Source: Salinadaptatus halalkaliphilus
Lineage (GTDB): Archaea; Halobacteriota; Halobacteria; Halobacteriales; Natrialbaceae
NCBI RefSeq assembly: GCF_006543045.1
Contig: NZ_RBZW01000003.1
Location: forward strand, 1-64,000
Reading direction: 5' to 3'
DNA: 64,000 nucleotides
Within the stretch, counting starts at the first letter, position 1; the number at the start of each line of letters is the position of its first letter. Below are positions 26,328-34,936 of the stretch, one piece after another. The notes under the pieces are model-generated. The model was given only the letters and a program-made list of their open reading frames with translations. It did not search any database and was not told where the DNA came from. The translations under genes and the position numbers were made by a program.

Positions 26328-28035
26328 GGGCAACACCTCCGGCGACGGGAGCTTCGGCACCTTGCATAATCGTTCGTAGCCGCTCGTTGTCGACGCGGCG
26401 ACACCACGCGTAGAAGCGTTCGCCGTCGTGACGGTCGTCGGCGTAGGCGTCGAAGAGTTGCTCGAGTGCGGGGATCACGGCGTGGGCCGGGACGGCGCTT
26501 TCGATCCAATCGAGGAACTCGTTGTCCGCCCCGAGCGAGCCGCCAAGGCCGAAGTCCATCCCTTCGACGAGATCCTCGCCTTCCTCGTTCGGTGCGTCGA
26601 TGTGGTCGGGTGCCTCGTCTTCGGACAGCTTGACGGTCTCGCCCCGGAAGCCGATGTCGGCGATCTGGGGCTGGGCACACGAGGCCGAGCAGCCGGACAT
26701 GTGCATCCGGATTGCCTCGATATCGTCGGGGACATCAATGCGCTCGTCGAGTTCGCGAGCCCAGCGCTTGGTCCGCTTTTTCGTCTCGATGATCGCGTAG
26801 TTACAGAACTCGTTGCCCGTACAGCCGACGGCGCCCCGGGAGAATGCGCCCGGATCGGGCTGGTACTCCTGGGCGAACGGTTCGGCGAGCAGATCCTCGA
26901 GGTTCTCGTCGGGAATGTGGGTGACGAGGAAGTTCTGGTCGGTCGCCAAGCGGACGGAGGCGTCCTCGGTGCCGTACTGCTTGGCGGCGCGGGCGGCCGC
27001 GGCGAACTCGTCGCCGCCCATGCGACCGGCGATGACGTTGAAGCCGACGTAGTTGAGGCCGTCCTGTTTCTGCTCGTGGACGCCGACGTGGTCGCCCTGG
27101 TAGCCGACGGTCAGGTTCTCGCCGCCGGTCGGGAGTTCGATCGTCAGGCGGTCGCGGATCGCCTCCTCGAACTTCTCGGGGCCGAGCTGTTCGACGAGAT
27201 AGCGCATGCGACAGACGCCGCGGTTGTTGCGGTCGCCGATCTCCTTGAACGTCTGGGCGACGGCGCGACAGAACTCGACGGCGTCTTCCGGCGGGATGAA
27301 GACGTCGAGTTCGGAGGCCATTCGCGGACCGTCTGAGAGGCCGCCGCCGACGCGGGCGTGGAAGCCGTAGTAGTACTCCCCCTCGATTTCTTTTTTCGCT
27401 GGGACGAGGCCAACGTCGTTGATCTGGGACTGGGCGCAGTCGTGGGCACAGCCCGTGATGGTCATCTTGAACTTCCGCGGGAGGTTTGCGTACTCGCGAT
27501 TGCCGGTGAAGTAGTCGGAGACGGCTTCGATGACCGGCTGGGCGTTGAAACACTCGTGGTCGCTGATGCCGGCTGCGGGGCAACCGAGAACGTTCCGGGC
27601 GGAGTCACCACACCCCTGGACCGTCGTCAGGCCGACCTCGTCGTAGCGCTCCCACATCTCGGGAACGTCTTCGACGCGAATCCAGTGTTTCTGAATGTCC
27701 TGGCGGGTCGTGATGTCGAGATAGGCGTCGCCCCAGAGTTCGTTCTGTTCCGTGCCGCCGTACTCCTCGGGAGCGACGGCCAGGTCGTCGGTGACCTCGC
27801 CGATAACCTCGGCCTGTTCGGGCGTGAGCTTCCCGCCCGGCACCTTGGTCCGGATCATGAAGTAGCCCTCCTGTTTCTGGGCGTACATACCGGCCCACTT
27901 CAGCCGTTCCCACTCGCCGCCCCCGGCGCGCTCCTCGATCTCCTCGAAAGAGAGCCCACCCTCGGCGTACTCGTACACGTCGTCGATCACGTCGAGGGGG
28001 TGTTTGTTCTGTTTGTACTGTTCGGTCGTGTTCAT
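26317..28035 (-). CDS. Siroheme [4Fe-4S] nitrite/sulfite reductase, NirA-like
   Basis: 572 residues from the ATG at 28035. An in-frame GTG lies three codons earlier. The duplicated ferredoxin-like reductase halves are clear (TTVQGCGDSARNVLGCP, TGCAHDCAQSQINDVGL in the first). The metal site is C405-x5-C411 (CTGNEFCNYA) and C449-x3-C453 (SGCSASCAQPQIADIG), which bind the cluster next to siroheme. TGNEFC favours assimilatory nitrite reductase over sulfite reductase, but the substrate is not certain. It makes a six-electron reduction in the cytoplasm. Co-transcribed with the FrhB-like gene rather than with nitrate reductase. Confidence 0.9.
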   Translation of the reverse strand: MNTTEQYKQNKHPLDVIDDVYEYAEGGLSFEEIEERAGGGEWERLKWAGMYAQKQEGYFMIRTKVPGGKLTPEQAEVIGEVTDDLAVAPEEYGGTEQNELWGDAYLDITTRQDIQKHWIRVEDVPEMWERYDEVGLTTVQGCGDSARNVLGCPAAGISDHECFNAQPVIEAVSDYFTGNREYANLPRKFKMTITGCAHDCAQSQINDVGLVPAKKEIEGEYYYGFHARVGGGLSDGPRMASELDVFIPPEDAVEFCRAVAQTFKEIGDRNNRGVCRMRYLVEQLGPEKFEEAIRDRLTIELPTGGENLTVGYQGDHVGVHEQKQDGLNYVGFNVIAGRMGGDEFAAAARAAKQYGTEDASVRLATDQNFLVTHIPDENLEDLLAEPFAQEYQPDPGAFSRGAVGCTGNEFCNYAIIETKKRTKRWARELDERIDVPDDIEAIRMHMSGCSASCAQPQIADIGFRGETVKLSEDEAPDHIDAPNEEGEDLVEGMDFGLGGSLGADNEFLDWIESAVPAHAVIPALEQLFDAYADDRHDGERFYAWCRRVDNERLRTIMQGAEAPVAGGVAHGD

Positions 28036-28383
28036 CGAGACCACCGTGGCTCGAGGTCTCGGTTCGGGGATCGATCCGTAGAACTGCCTTCAAAGCCCAT
28101 TGTTTAGCGGATACAAACACCCCACAAGTATACCTCTCCGTAATGTGGCGAAAGCTGACGACGGTCCCTTTATCCGGTTAGTATTGCCTCGACTATCGCT
28201 CGATCTCACGCGGGAAACTGGCGATCGGTCCGAACACGTTCGAACGCAGCGGTTTCTGAACCGGCCGTCGTACGATCGTCATCGGTCTCGGCAAGTATCT
28301 CCGATGGGGTGCCCTGTGACTCGTTGTGATAGGTCGATCAGCTGACGTTCTGGGCACTGAGCGACCGATTCGTCGTAGCTTCA
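28036..28383. other. Intergenic region upstream of the siroheme reductase operon
   Basis: No gene seen. It should hold the operon promoter. AAGTATACC near 28127-28135 and TTTAGCGG near 28101 are candidate elements, but neither has ideal spacing, so a leader of some tens of bases is likely. The remainder up to the palindromic element is featureless. Confidence 0.4.
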
Positions 28384-28449
28384 TACGGTTTACTGTAAGT
28401 CGTTTCCGGTACAATCCGTCCCGTCCTACGGTTGCACCGGTAAACCGTA
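28384..28449. repeat. Palindromic MITE-like element, copy D (66 bp, short form)
   Basis: Starts TACGGTTTACTGTAAG and ends TGCACCGGTAAACCGTA. Flanked by TCA at 28381-28383 and 28450-28452. Shorter than the other copies, apparently by loss of the right arm's inner part. It lies 11 bases past the stop codon of the NmrA gene. Confidence 0.82.
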
Positions 28450-28460
28450 TCAGTCACGAG

Positions 28461-29306
28461 CTACCACGCTCGCTCGAGGTAGGTCTCGAAGCGGTTGAAC
28501 GGGACGTCGTGATCGGCTCGGAGGTCGTCGATAGGGGAGTCGTAGCCGTGCTCGTTGAACCAGGCGAACATGTCGGCGAACTCCTCGCCCTGACTCGACT
28601 CGACCTCGTCGATCGACAGGTGCTGGGCACGAACGTCGATCCCGAGTTCGTCCGCGAATCTAGCGGCCATCGCCCGGAGGGGGAGTTCGTCGCTCGCGAG
28701 TTCGTAGGCCTCGCTGAGGTAGCGGTCCGGGTTGGCGAACACTTCGGCGACGAACGCTCCCAAATCCTCGATGTCGAGGATCTGCAGCGGCGAGCGGGGC
28801 TCGAGGCCCATCGCGAGCGTCCCGTCTTCGATCGAGTCGCGAAAGCCCTCGAGGTTCTGTGCGAAAAAGACCGGCCGAACGACGGTCGTCGGCAACTCGA
28901 GGTCGGCGAGACGCTGTTCGATCTCCCACTTCGACTCGAAATGGGAGATGCCGGTGTTGCGCTCCGCGCCGCCGACCGAGGAGAAGACGAGGTGGTCGAT
29001 ACCACCCTCGGCCGCGAGTTCGACGACGTTCGTTCCCTGCTCGACCTCGTCGTCGTAGCCGTGTTCCCAGAAGTTCGTCACCAGGAAGACGCCGTCGGCG
29101 TCCTCGAGCAGCGGTTCGATCGTGTTTCGCTCCGCGATGTTCCCCTCGACGAGGGTCCCACCCTGTTCGACCAGCTGGTGGGACTCGTGTTTCGTCGTAT
29201 TTCGGGTCAGGGCCAGTACCTGGACGTCGCGCTCGAGGAGGTGTCTGGCGACTGCGCCGCCTTGGGTTCCGGTCGCGCCGACGACCAGAATTGTCTCTCG
29301 GTTCAC
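28461..29306 (-). CDS. NmrA-family NAD(P)-binding protein
   Basis: 281 residues from a GTG at 29306 giving MNRETILVVGATGTQGGAVARHLL, the Rossmann GxxGxxG motif. A TTG further up would add nine residues that lack homology. ALTRNTTKHES, GVFLVTNFWEHGYDDEV, HLVFSSVGGAER and VVRPVFFAQNL are typical of NmrA/HSCARG-like atypical short-chain dehydrogenases. They sense NAD(P) redox state or reduce quinones. Cytoplasmic. The short palindromic element follows it. Confidence 0.88.
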   Translation of the reverse strand: MNRETILVVGATGTQGGAVARHLLERDVQVLALTRNTTKHESHQLVEQGGTLVEGNIAERNTIEPLLEDADGVFLVTNFWEHGYDDEVEQGTNVVELAAEGGIDHLVFSSVGGAERNTGISHFESKWEIEQRLADLELPTTVVRPVFFAQNLEGFRDSIEDGTLAMGLEPRSPLQILDIEDLGAFVAEVFANPDRYLSEAYELASDELPLRAMAARFADELGIDVRAQHLSIDEVESSQGEEFADMFAWFNEHGYDSPIDDLRADHDVPFNRFETYLERAW

Positions 29307-29400
29307 GGTCGTCGCTTCGACGACGGGGATCAAGAAGCTACCACGGGCAGACGCAACGCCTGTCCGCGTTCCATCGCTGGTCGGAACGGATGGCCGTGGC

Positions 29401-30663
29401 CTACTCGTCCTCGAGCAGCCGATCCACCATCTCGTCGGGATCGAACCGCTCGACGTCGTCGTAGCCCTGGCCGACGCCGAGGAACAGGATCGGCTTCCCG
29501 GTGACGTGGGCGACCGAGATCGCCGCCCCGCCGTTGGAGTCGGCGTCGGCTTTCGTCAGGATCGCGCCGTCGATCTCGGCGGCGTCGTCGAATTCGCGGG
29601 CGCGGTTGACCGCGTCCTGGCCGGCGACGGCCTCGTCGACAAACAGGGTCATGTCGGGATCGACGACCCGATCGATCTTCTCGAGTTGGTCCATCAGCCC
29701 CTCGTCGGTGTGGAGCCGTCCGGCAGTATCCCCGAGGACGACGTCGACGTCGTTGGCTTCGGCGTACTCGACGGCGTCGTAGAGGACGGCAGCGGGGTCG
29801 CCACCCTGTTCGTGGGTGATGAGTTTCGTGTCCAGCGTGTCCGCGTGTTCCTGGATCTGCTCGTTGGCACCCGCCCGATAGGTGTCGCCGTTTGCCATCA
29901 CCGTCGAGTAGCCACGCTCTTCGAAGTAGCGACTCAGCTTGGCGATCGAGGTGGTCTTGCCGACGCCGTTGACGCCGGTAAAGACGATCGTGACCGGCTT
30001 GTCCTCGATCGCGATGCGCTCGTCGAAGTCGAACTGGCCGACGCTGATCACGTCGTAGATTGCGTCCCGCAGCGCTTCCTCGACGACCGCGCCCGTCGAG
30101 GTCGTAAACGTCCGCGTCTCGCCGACTAACTCCTCGCGGATGTTCTCGAGGATCTCTTCGGCGACACCCATCTCCACGTCACTCGAGAGCAGCGCCATCT
30201 CGAGTTCGTGCAGCGGCCCCTCGAGATCCTCTTCTTCGATGACGAACTTCCCTTTGACGAGGGATTTGGCCTTGCGGCCGAACCCGGTCGAGTTGCCGTC
30301 CTCAGCATCCGCCTGGGCGTCGTCGTCGGCCTCGGCGTCGCTCTCGACCGCGTCGTCGACATCCGTCTCGGCCGCGTCGTCAGCGGACTCGAGTGTCGTC
30401 GCCGAGTCCGCCGGGGATTGACCGGCGGCTGGCGAGTCCGTCTCCGACGGCTCGGCCGACACGTCAGTGTCTGCCGTCGATGGTTCGGTACCCGCCGTCG
30501 CCGCGTCGCTCGTCGCGTCGGTAGCGGCCGCGTCGTCGGCGAGATCGGTTTCCGCAGCCGCCTCGAGGTCGTCGTCCTCGTCGACATCTTCGACCTTCGC
30601 GTCGGCGGCTTCTTCGGCGTCTTTGCGGAAGCTTCCGAGTTTTTCTTTTAGGTTGTCAAACAT
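29401..30663 (-). CDS. ftsY: Signal recognition particle receptor FtsY
   Basis: 420 residues. The N-terminal 130 residues are an acidic, low-complexity membrane-targeting region. The NG domain carries G1 GVNGVGKTTSIAKL, DTYRAGANEQ, G3 DTAGRLHTDEG, TKADADSNGG and FLGVGQGYDDVERF. This GTPase docks SRP-bound ribosomes at the membrane. Conserved archaeal neighbourhood: rpl18a-pfdA-ftsY in one transcript, with 21 bases between pfdA and ftsY. Confidence 0.97.
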   Translation of the reverse strand: MFDNLKEKLGSFRKDAEEAADAKVEDVDEDDDLEAAAETDLADDAAATDATSDAATAGTEPSTADTDVSAEPSETDSPAAGQSPADSATTLESADDAAETDVDDAVESDAEADDDAQADAEDGNSTGFGRKAKSLVKGKFVIEEEDLEGPLHELEMALLSSDVEMGVAEEILENIREELVGETRTFTTSTGAVVEEALRDAIYDVISVGQFDFDERIAIEDKPVTIVFTGVNGVGKTTSIAKLSRYFEERGYSTVMANGDTYRAGANEQIQEHADTLDTKLITHEQGGDPAAVLYDAVEYAEANDVDVVLGDTAGRLHTDEGLMDQLEKIDRVVDPDMTLFVDEAVAGQDAVNRAREFDDAAEIDGAILTKADADSNGGAAISVAHVTGKPILFLGVGQGYDDVERFDPDEMVDRLLEDE

Positions 30664-30684
30664 GGCTATCGGTAGCGCCCCGGC

Positions 30685-31128
30685 TTATTCGTCGGGGCCC
30701 TGGCCCATGCCCTGCATCTGCTGTTGCATCGCCTGCTGTTGGAGCTGTTGAGCCTGCTGTTCGAGCTCCGAGCTCTCGGACTCGAGGTCGTCGATCTCGT
30801 CGGTGAGTTCGTCGATGCGGTCGTCGAGGTTGTCCTTCTTGTTGTCGAGGGCGGTGACGGCGCCGTCCTGCTCGAACTCGGCAGCGTAGTCGGCGCCGAG
30901 TTCGACGATCGCTTCGTCGATGTCTTCGATCGTCGCCCGGAGGTACGCGCCGCCGCCGAGTGGGACCTGCACGGTCGAGCCCGATTCGAGCGTCTCGAGC
31001 GCCTCGATGGCCTCGTCGACCTCGTCTTTCTCCTGTCTAACCTCTTCGACTTCGGCTTCGAGGGCTTCGATCTGTTGTTCGAGTTCCTGCAGTTCCTGGG
31101 AGAGCTGCTGCAGTTGCTGCTGGCTCAT
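30685..31128 (-). CDS. pfdA: Prefoldin alpha subunit
   Basis: 147 residues. Two long coiled-coil helices (about 1-45 and 95-135) flank the beta-hairpin region VPLGGGAYLRATIED that builds the hexamer barrel. The Gln/Met-rich tail (QQQAMQQQMQGMGQ) is longer than in non-halophiles. Prefoldin hands unfolded proteins to the thermosome. The ATG overlaps the rpl18a stop by 4 bases. Confidence 0.95.
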   Translation of the reverse strand: MSQQQLQQLSQELQELEQQIEALEAEVEEVRQEKDEVDEAIEALETLESGSTVQVPLGGGAYLRATIEDIDEAIVELGADYAAEFEQDGAVTALDNKKDNLDDRIDELTDEIDDLESESSELEQQAQQLQQQAMQQQMQGMGQGPDE

Positions 31129-31301
31129 TGTGCGGAGACCTCCTCGAGGTCGATCTCCGTTCGCTTGAGCCCGTGCTGGCTGCCGAGTTGGGAAAGGGCG
31201 TGTTCGCGGGCGACGTTTTCGTTTTCGGCGTCGATCGTCGTCTCGAAGTCCGCGAACCCGTCGCGGCTCTTGAACCGGCCGGTGACCGTAAATTGACTCA
31301 T
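31125..31301 (-). CDS. rpl18a: 50S ribosomal protein L18Ae (LX)
   Basis: 58 residues, the normal size of the archaeal LX/L20a protein. MSQFTVTGRFKSRDGFADF, TIDAENENVAREHALSQLGS and HGLKRTEIDLEEV are diagnostic. First gene of the operon with pfdA and ftsY. The ATG at 31301 is preferred because the extra upstream codons are Arg-rich and unlike the family. Confidence 0.94.
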   Translation of the reverse strand: MSQFTVTGRFKSRDGFADFETTIDAENENVAREHALSQLGSQHGLKRTEIDLEEVSAQ

Positions 31302-31388
31302 GGCGTTCACTCCGGCGGGCAGTCGGAAGAATCTTCCCTTCCATCGGAGGCGGAAACGACTTCCGCCCTCGCACCCGTACGACATCCC

Positions 31389-31700
31389 ATGAGCGAACTC
31401 GATCCCGGCGAGTTGCTACCGAACGAACGGATGCAACAGCAGGCCCTCGCGGGCGACGTGACACAGATCCACCGCGGTCACCAGTACGCCGACGCGGGCG
31501 ACACCTTCGACATCGACGGCGAGACGTTCGAACTCACCGACGTGACCGAGCGGACGCTCGGCGATCTGACCGACGAAGACGCCCAGGCCGAAGGCATGGA
31601 CGATCTCGAGGGGTATCGACGACTGCTCGAGCGGGCTCACGACAATTTCGAGTGGGACGACGACAGTGAGGTTGTCCGTCACCGGTTCGAACGGCAGTGA
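31389..31700 (+). CDS. ASCH-domain protein
   Basis: 103 residues from the ATG at 31389. LPNERMQQQALAGDVTQIHRG, DTFDIDGETFELTDVTERTLG and DLEGYRRLLERAHDNFEW fit the compact ASCH/PUA-like fold. ASCH domains bind RNA, and some hydrolyse modified nucleosides. Divergent from rpl18a, with about 87 bases between them. Function not shown. Confidence 0.82.
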   Translation: MSELDPGELLPNERMQQQALAGDVTQIHRGHQYADAGDTFDIDGETFELTDVTERTLGDLTDEDAQAEGMDDLEGYRRLLERAHDNFEWDDDSEVVRHRFERQ

Positions 31701-31719
31701 GCCGGCCACCGTATCCGTG

Positions 31720-32550
31720 TTAGGCAGCCGTAGCTGGGGTAGCCGCGGAGCTGTCGCCGGACTCACCGTCGGTAGCTTCGAGACGGGTGTAGTACGACGT
31801 GTGGACCGCGAACAGGTACGCGTAGCCGATTCCGGTCACGACGGCGGCCGCCAGTAGCGAGAGAGCCTGTCCGATCGTTTGGTCTACGTCCACGAGCCCC
31901 GGTTCGACGAGGACGAGCTCGAGCCCGACCAGTGGCATGAAGGCGACGGACCAGACCACGAACCACAGCAGCGAGTAGCCGACGACGTTCAGGAGGTTCG
32001 CACGGACGAGGCCGAGGCTGTGGGAGAACGCCTCGATCGCCCCCGTCCCGTCGACGACGATCGCCGTGTTGAAAAACTGCAAGAAGAGGTAGACGAGAAA
32101 CATGAACAGCATGATCGCGAGGAACGCGAGCAGTACCACTCCGATGCCGGCCACTGCGCCCGTTTCGCTACCGACCGCTGCGATGACCGCACCGGCACCG
32201 AAGACGACTACGATCATGCTCACGAAGACGATGCCGAACGTGACCACGGCAAACAGGATCGTCGCCGCCAGCAACGTGACGTAGAACGTCGTCCCCGACT
32301 GGACGAGTTGGTCGAGCGATGTCGTCGATCCCTCGAGCGCCTCGAGCGCCATGCCGATCAGCCCGCCGACGAAGAACGGGCCGAGGAGGAACGCGACGAG
32401 CGCGCCGACCCCGGCGACGGCCAGGGAGTCGACGATCTCGCCGGCGGCTGCGACTTGCGAGACGAACGCAAAGAGGAGTCCAGCAAGCAGTATTACGGGA
32501 TTCGATCGGAGGACCGATACGCCGTCTTTGAACGCAGGGACTATTGCCAT
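31720..32550 (-). CDS. Multi-TM haloarchaeal membrane protein (DUF7847-like)
   Basis: 276 residues from the ATG at 32550 (MAIVPAFKDGVSVLRSNPV). About six hydrophobic helices: ILLAGLLFAFVSQVAAAG, VAGVGALVAFLLGPFFVGG, VTLLAATILFAVVTFGIVF, AGIGVVLLAFLAIMLFMFL, SLLWFVVWSVAFMPLVG and LLAAAVVTGIGYAYLFAV. The conserved start, with a soluble FKDGVSVLRSNP segment before helix 1, is shared with the DUF4013-type protein family in haloarchaea. The Ala/Thr tail is cytoplasmic. Role unknown. Confidence 0.78.
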   Translation of the reverse strand: MAIVPAFKDGVSVLRSNPVILLAGLLFAFVSQVAAAGEIVDSLAVAGVGALVAFLLGPFFVGGLIGMALEALEGSTTSLDQLVQSGTTFYVTLLAATILFAVVTFGIVFVSMIVVVFGAGAVIAAVGSETGAVAGIGVVLLAFLAIMLFMFLVYLFLQFFNTAIVVDGTGAIEAFSHSLGLVRANLLNVVGYSLLWFVVWSVAFMPLVGLELVLVEPGLVDVDQTIGQALSLLAAAVVTGIGYAYLFAVHTSYYTRLEATDGESGDSSAATPATAA

Positions 32551-32646
32551 AGCAGTTACTCGTTGGCTGTCACCGGAGTAAGTACTCACGATGGCTCAAA
32601 TTCGATTTTGAGTCTTACCAGGGCGTCTACTTCCGGATACCGACGA

Positions 32647-33060
32647 TCAATCGTCGATCGGCCGGCCGTCTTCGGTCGGCGGCGCGACGTGGTCGACGTA
32701 TTCCTCGAGAGTCGGCTCGAGGACGCGAACGCGGACGGCGATCTCGCCGAGTTCGTCGGGTTCGCCGACCGAGAAGTTGATCCGATCCTCGAAGGCCGCC
32801 TGTTTTTTCAGCGCGAAGGTGAACGTGTCGCCCTCGCGATTCGAGAAGAACTCGCCGCGGGCGGTGTCGAGGATCTCCTGGCGGTGTAGCAGCTCCGAGA
32901 CGTGATCCATCGAGTGGGCTTCCCCGTGGATCTCGCCGAAGGACTCCTCGAGGTCGGCGTTGGGGAAGATATTGGCGACGGCGTCGGCGACCCGGCTCGT
33001 CACCTCGGTGTCGTAGACTGGGGCCGTGATCTCGATGTCGACGCGATAGATGTCGGTCAC
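32647..33060 (-). CDS. UPF0201 RNA-binding-like protein (PH1010 family)
   Basis: 137 residues from a GTG at 33060. YRVDIEITAPVYDTEVTSRVADAV, ANIFPNADLEE and RQEILDTARGEFFSNREGD match the archaeal UPF0201 family, which has an S5-like/exosome-subunit-like fold. The GTG overlaps the end of the UPF0200 kinase gene by 4 bases. The two families are neighbours in many archaea, implying a joint function, perhaps with RNA or nucleotides. Confidence 0.88.
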   Translation of the reverse strand: MTDIYRVDIEITAPVYDTEVTSRVADAVANIFPNADLEESFGEIHGEAHSMDHVSELLHRQEILDTARGEFFSNREGDTFTFALKKQAAFEDRINFSVGEPDELGEIAVRVRVLEPTLEEYVDHVAPPTEDGRPIDD

Positions 33061-33620
33061 GGCTGGGACACCTCCCGGTCCTCGCGGACGATCGCCCGGA
33101 CGCGGTCGTGAAAGGCCTCGAGCGAGTCGGTGTTCTCGAGGACCACGTCGGCGCGATCCATCGCGTCGTCCATCCCGAACCCGCGTTCGCGCTCGTCGCG
33201 GGCGGCAAGTCCCTCGCCGCCGTCTTCGGTGCTGGCATCGCGGCCGCGAGTGTCGATTCGCTCGGCGCGAACCTCGAACGGCGCTTCGATGCTCACCAGC
33301 GTGAACGCCTCGCCGAACCGGTCCTCGAAGACATCGACCTCGGTATCCGAGCGGATGCCGTCGACCAGGACGGCGTCGGTTCGCTCGAGGCGATCTTCGA
33401 TCATCGGGAGCGAGCGCTCGGCGATCGCCGCCGGGCCGTTTTCCTCGCGCAGCGCCTGGGCGACCGTCCCGTGATCTTTCGCCGGATCGAGGCCGCGGTC
33501 GGTCGTCTCCTGGCGGACGACGTCGCCCATCGTCACCACGGGCAGTCCCTCCTCGCGCGCGACGGTGGCGGCCTCGCTCTTCCCGCTGCCGGGCAGCCCC
33601 ACCGTTCCGATGACGTGCAT
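33057..33620 (-). CDS. UPF0200 P-loop nucleotide kinase-like protein
   Basis: 187 residues. Walker A VGLPGSGKSEAA, then GDVVRQET, AVLVDGIRSDTEVDVF and RDASTEDGGEGLAARDERE. This is the UPF0200/dephospho-CoA-kinase-like branch of P-loop kinases. The phosphoryl acceptor is unknown. True dephospho-CoA kinase in archaea is a different family, so I avoid the coaE symbol. Coupled with UPF0201 downstream by a 4-base overlap. Confidence 0.88.
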   Translation of the reverse strand: MHVIGTVGLPGSGKSEAATVAREEGLPVVTMGDVVRQETTDRGLDPAKDHGTVAQALREENGPAAIAERSLPMIEDRLERTDAVLVDGIRSDTEVDVFEDRFGEAFTLVSIEAPFEVRAERIDTRGRDASTEDGGEGLAARDERERGFGMDDAMDRADVVLENTDSLEAFHDRVRAIVREDREVSQP

Positions 33621-33812
33621 CGACTCGAGGTAACACTGAGAGGCGCTTAAGGACTGTGTCTCGCGCCGAGTATCGGGTACCGATACTGTGGGAAAACGGA
33701 GACTGACGCGCGCGGCGTGGCAGCTACCGCAACGTGGTGAATCGAGCCGAAAAATATACGCCAGTGGCAAAGACTATGCGATTGTTACACAAAGAAAGAT
33801 CGTAGGAAACAG

Positions 33813-34265
33813 ATGACGACTAGCAAAATAGTTATCCCGACGGATGGGAGCGAATATGCCGAAAATGCAGCCAAAAACGGATTCGAGATTGCGGAGCGAA
33901 TGGATGCGACCGTCCACGCGTTGGCTGTCGGAGACACGAACCTCACCCACCTCTCGTCGGTCGGCGGTCCCCCGCCGAAAACCGTAGACGACGTCGCCGA
34001 AATCGCCGCCGAGTGGGCCGACGACCTCGTCGACGACGCCGAAGCGGCCGGTCTCGAGGCCGAGGCCGTGGTTCGATCCGGGATTCCCGCCGAGGAGATC
34101 GCCGACTACGCCGAGGCGATCGATGCCGACATGATCGTCATGGGAACCGCGGGCCGCAGCGGGTTCGAACGCATGGTCGTCGGCAGCGTCACGAACAAAG
34201 TCGTTCGAACGGCGCCCGTTCCCGTCGTGACCGTTCGTCCGGACGGAACCGTCGACGCCGCCTGA
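33813..34265 (+). CDS. Universal stress protein (UspA family)
   Basis: 150 residues. SKIVIPTDGSEYAENAAKNGFE opens the fold, and the ATP loop is VMGTAGRSGFERMVVGSVTNKVVR with the complete G-x2-G-x9-G-S pattern, so it should bind ATP. Single gene, divergent from the UPF0200 operon. Confidence 0.93.
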   Translation: MTTSKIVIPTDGSEYAENAAKNGFEIAERMDATVHALAVGDTNLTHLSSVGGPPPKTVDDVAEIAAEWADDLVDDAEAAGLEAEAVVRSGIPAEEIADYAEAIDADMIVMGTAGRSGFERMVVGSVTNKVVRTAPVPVVTVRPDGTVDAA

Positions 34266-34335
34266 GACGCGGGGAGTGACCTGTTCGACCACACCACCCC
34301 TGCACCACTTTGGTCCTCGAGGTGGATCGTTCGAT

Positions 34336-34476
34336 ATGCGCCTCTCCACGAAAGTCCTCGTCGTCGCTGTCCTGCTGATCGTGATCCCGATCCCGATCCT
34401 GCCGCCGCTGGTCGGAGCTGCTATCGGCTTTGCCCTGCTGGTTGTCGGTCTCTTCCTCCGATTCATGGATTTGTGA
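34336..34476 (+). CDS. 46-residue hydrophobic membrane protein
   Basis: From the ATG at 34336: MRLSTKVLVVAVLLIVIPIPIL, then PPLVGAAIGFALLVVGLFL, ending RFMDL. Two transmembrane helices are separated by a Pro-Ile-Pro turn. This type of short proline-turn hairpin is common in haloarchaeal genomes but has no assigned job. Next gene on the same strand is a YccF protein. Confidence 0.65.
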   Translation: MRLSTKVLVVAVLLIVIPIPILPPLVGAAIGFALLVVGLFLRFMDL

Positions 34477-34547
34477 TACGGTCTGATACAGCCGCCAGAC
34501 CGTGGCGGTCCACAAGGCCTATCCCCACCTCGAGCCCCAGTACGGCC

Positions 34548-34925
34548 ATGACACAGCGGTCCCTGTTCGTCCGTGCGATCTGGTTCGTCCTCGTCGGCTG
34601 GTGGCTGACGCCCATCGTCGTCAACCTCGCGTGGGCGTTGACCGTGACCGTCATCCTGGCCCCGGTCGGGATCAAACTGGTCAACCTCGTGCCGACAGTG
34701 TTGACGCTGGCTGCACCGCGGTCGCTCTCGGACCCGAACCTGGGCCGCGAACAATACTCGCTCGTGGTTCGGGCGCTCTACTTCGTGCTCGTGGGCTGGT
34801 GGCTGAGCTTCCTCTGGGCGAACCTAGCTGCGTTCCTGGCCGTGACGATCGTCGGGCTACCCGTTGCCGTTTGGCTCGCGAACCGCCTTCCCTACGTCAC
34901 GTCGCTGTACCGTTTCCACGGATAG
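34548..34925 (+). CDS. YccF-domain membrane protein
   Basis: 125 residues from the ATG at 34548. Two similar halves, each beginning VRAIWFVLVGWWLTPIV / VRALYFVLVGWWLSFLW and ending in IVGLPVAVWLANRL-type helices. This is the duplicated YccF pattern of about four helices. Members are inner-membrane proteins of unknown function. The longer frame from 34473 lacks family similarity at its start. Confidence 0.87.
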   Translation: MTQRSLFVRAIWFVLVGWWLTPIVVNLAWALTVTVILAPVGIKLVNLVPTVLTLAAPRSLSDPNLGREQYSLVVRALYFVLVGWWLSFLWANLAAFLAVTIVGLPVAVWLANRLPYVTSLYRFHG

Positions 34926-34936
34926 CGATAGTAGCC

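Noticed and set aside
34472-34490. TACGG-like sequence as a seventh element copy
   Set aside because: Only a few bases match, the right end is absent and there is no TNA pair.
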